Assembly (NCBI GenBank): GCA_011391835.1
Contig: JAABPS010000157.1
Location: 1 to 6,626 of the forward strand
Direction of reading: 5' to 3'
From: Desulfobacteraceae bacterium
GTDB taxonomy: Bacteria > Desulfobacterota > Desulfobacteria > Desulfobacterales > JAABPS01
DNA: 6,626 bases
A model generated the notes under the pieces. It had not been told where the DNA came from and searched no databases. It saw only the letters and a program-made list of their open reading frames with translations. A program made the translations under genes and the position numbers. This document shows, in pieces, positions 6,084 through 6,626 of this stretch (position 1 is the stretch's first letter; every line of letters starts with the position of its first letter).

Positions 6084-6626
6084 ATGAATGCAAGAAAAAT
6101 TTATTTACTCTTTTTCGCGTTACCTTTTTTCGTGGTCTGCTGTACACAGACGCCGCCAGCAGAAAAGGAAATAATAGCAAAGGTTAACGAGTATGATCTT
6201 TTATTAAAAGAGTTTGAAGATCAATTAGTTACAGATCTTAACTTTGATGAGGATTTCAAACTCACCAAAGAGGCAAAAAGAGAATTTCTGGAACAGCTCA
6301 TCCGAAAGGAACTTCTTATTCAAGAAGCGACCAAACTTGAGCTGCACAAACGTGAAAAATTCATCAAAGCCATAGAACGCTACTGGGAAGCAACATTGAT
6401 CAGAGATGTGATGGAGCTAAAAGGGGAGGAATTTGCCAAAAGAACCTATGTATCCCAAGAGGAGATCGAAGCCCGATATAAGGAGATAAAGAAAGAAAGG
6501 GCAGATATTGGTCCTATCGATGGTATCCGTGATGATATTTTTAAGGAGATCGCTGAACGAAAAAAACGCGAAAAGCTGGCAGAATGGATTCAGCACCTCA
6601 GAGATGACTCAAATATCCATATTAAT
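6084..6626 (+). CDS. SurA-N-like exported chaperone, no parvulin domain, open at right edge
   Basis: The frame is open for 181 codons from ATG to the last base of the window, with no stop seen. The N-terminus is MNARKIYLLFFALPFFVVCC, a basic start and hydrophobic core ending in C19-C20. This suggests a lipoprotein or exported protein, though the lipobox (VVCC) is non-standard. Residues about 30-140 resemble the SurA/PrsA/EpsD N-terminal chaperone domain: IIAKVNEYDLLLKEFEDQL, then FLEQLIRKELLIQEATKLEL, then YVSQEEIEARYKEI. In full-length family members a parvulin prolyl isomerase domain would follow the last motif. Here it runs directly into a helix (KREKLAEWIQHLRDDSNIHIN) typical of the family's C-terminus, so the isomerase domain is probably missing and the true end near. 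An in-frame TAA at 6072 makes this the first ATG. GAGGGAG lies 14-15 bases upstream and AAGAG three bases upstream, so the ribosome site is not ideal. EpsD-type proteins occur in EPS loci; a role in barrel or lipoprotein assembly is inferred. Confidence 0.75.
   Translation, partial: MNARKIYLLFFALPFFVVCCTQTPPAEKEIIAKVNEYDLLLKEFEDQLVTDLNFDEDFKLTKEAKREFLEQLIRKELLIQEATKLELHKREKFIKAIERYWEATLIRDVMELKGEEFAKRTYVSQEEIEARYKEIKKERADIGPIDGIRDDIFKEIAERKKREKLAEWIQHLRDDSNIHIN

Noticed and set aside
1..6626. CRISPR arrays, insertion sequences, tRNA or rRNA genes, attachment sites.
   Set aside because: No regularly spaced repeats, transposase-like frame, terminal inverted repeats or tRNA/rRNA-like sequence were seen on either strand.

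Overview
The window looks like part of an exopolysaccharide (EPS) or capsule secretion locus from an AT-rich Gram-negative bacterium. Gram-negative is supported by an outer-membrane polysaccharide export (OPX) lipoprotein, an outer-membrane beta-barrel and an inner-membrane Wzz/GumC-type co-polymerase. Several features fit Desulfobacterota (the former Deltaproteobacteria): a split co-polymerase and tyrosine kinase, a DUF4388-type domain, a stand-alone periplasmic Cache protein and a SurA-N-like protein beside the locus. This placement is inferred from protein style only; no marker gene is present.

Layout. Five complete genes and one partial gene run leftward on the minus strand. In transcription order they are: a secreted Cache-domain protein (5773-5117), an outer-membrane beta-barrel (4957-3707), a short OPX/Wza-like lipoprotein (3691-3080), a Wzz/GumC-like co-polymerase (2979-1453), a bacterial tyrosine kinase (BY-kinase) of the CpsD/CapB type (1443-181), and the first 48 codons of a membrane-anchored protein that runs off the left edge (145-1). 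Gaps of 14, 9 and 35 bp suggest one transcript for the export genes. Wider gaps of 159 bp (after the Cache gene) and 100 bp (before the co-polymerase) may hold extra control. A 310-bp AT-rich spacer separates this block from a rightward gene (6084 to the window end) for a SurA-N-like, probably exported, chaperone that lacks a parvulin domain.

How the genes may work together. The co-polymerase spans the inner membrane and should activate the separate kinase, whose tyrosine-rich tail (YYKYYSKYYSKYY) is the expected autophosphorylation site. The OPX lipoprotein lacks the C-terminal helix that lets E. coli Wza cross the outer membrane, so the adjacent beta-barrel is the likely outer-membrane channel. 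No glycosyltransferase, flippase or polymerase lies in the window, so the polymer is unknown.

The most unusual element is in the kinase. Between the Walker A' and Walker B motifs, where a typical CpsD has a short connector, there is an in-frame insert of about 175 residues. It resembles a DUF4388 (PATAN-like) domain and contains two 24-residue motifs separated by exactly five residues, the spacing described for the cyclic-di-GMP-binding MshEN domain. This suggests a kinase with a built-in regulatory input, although several of the motif's ligand-contact positions are changed.
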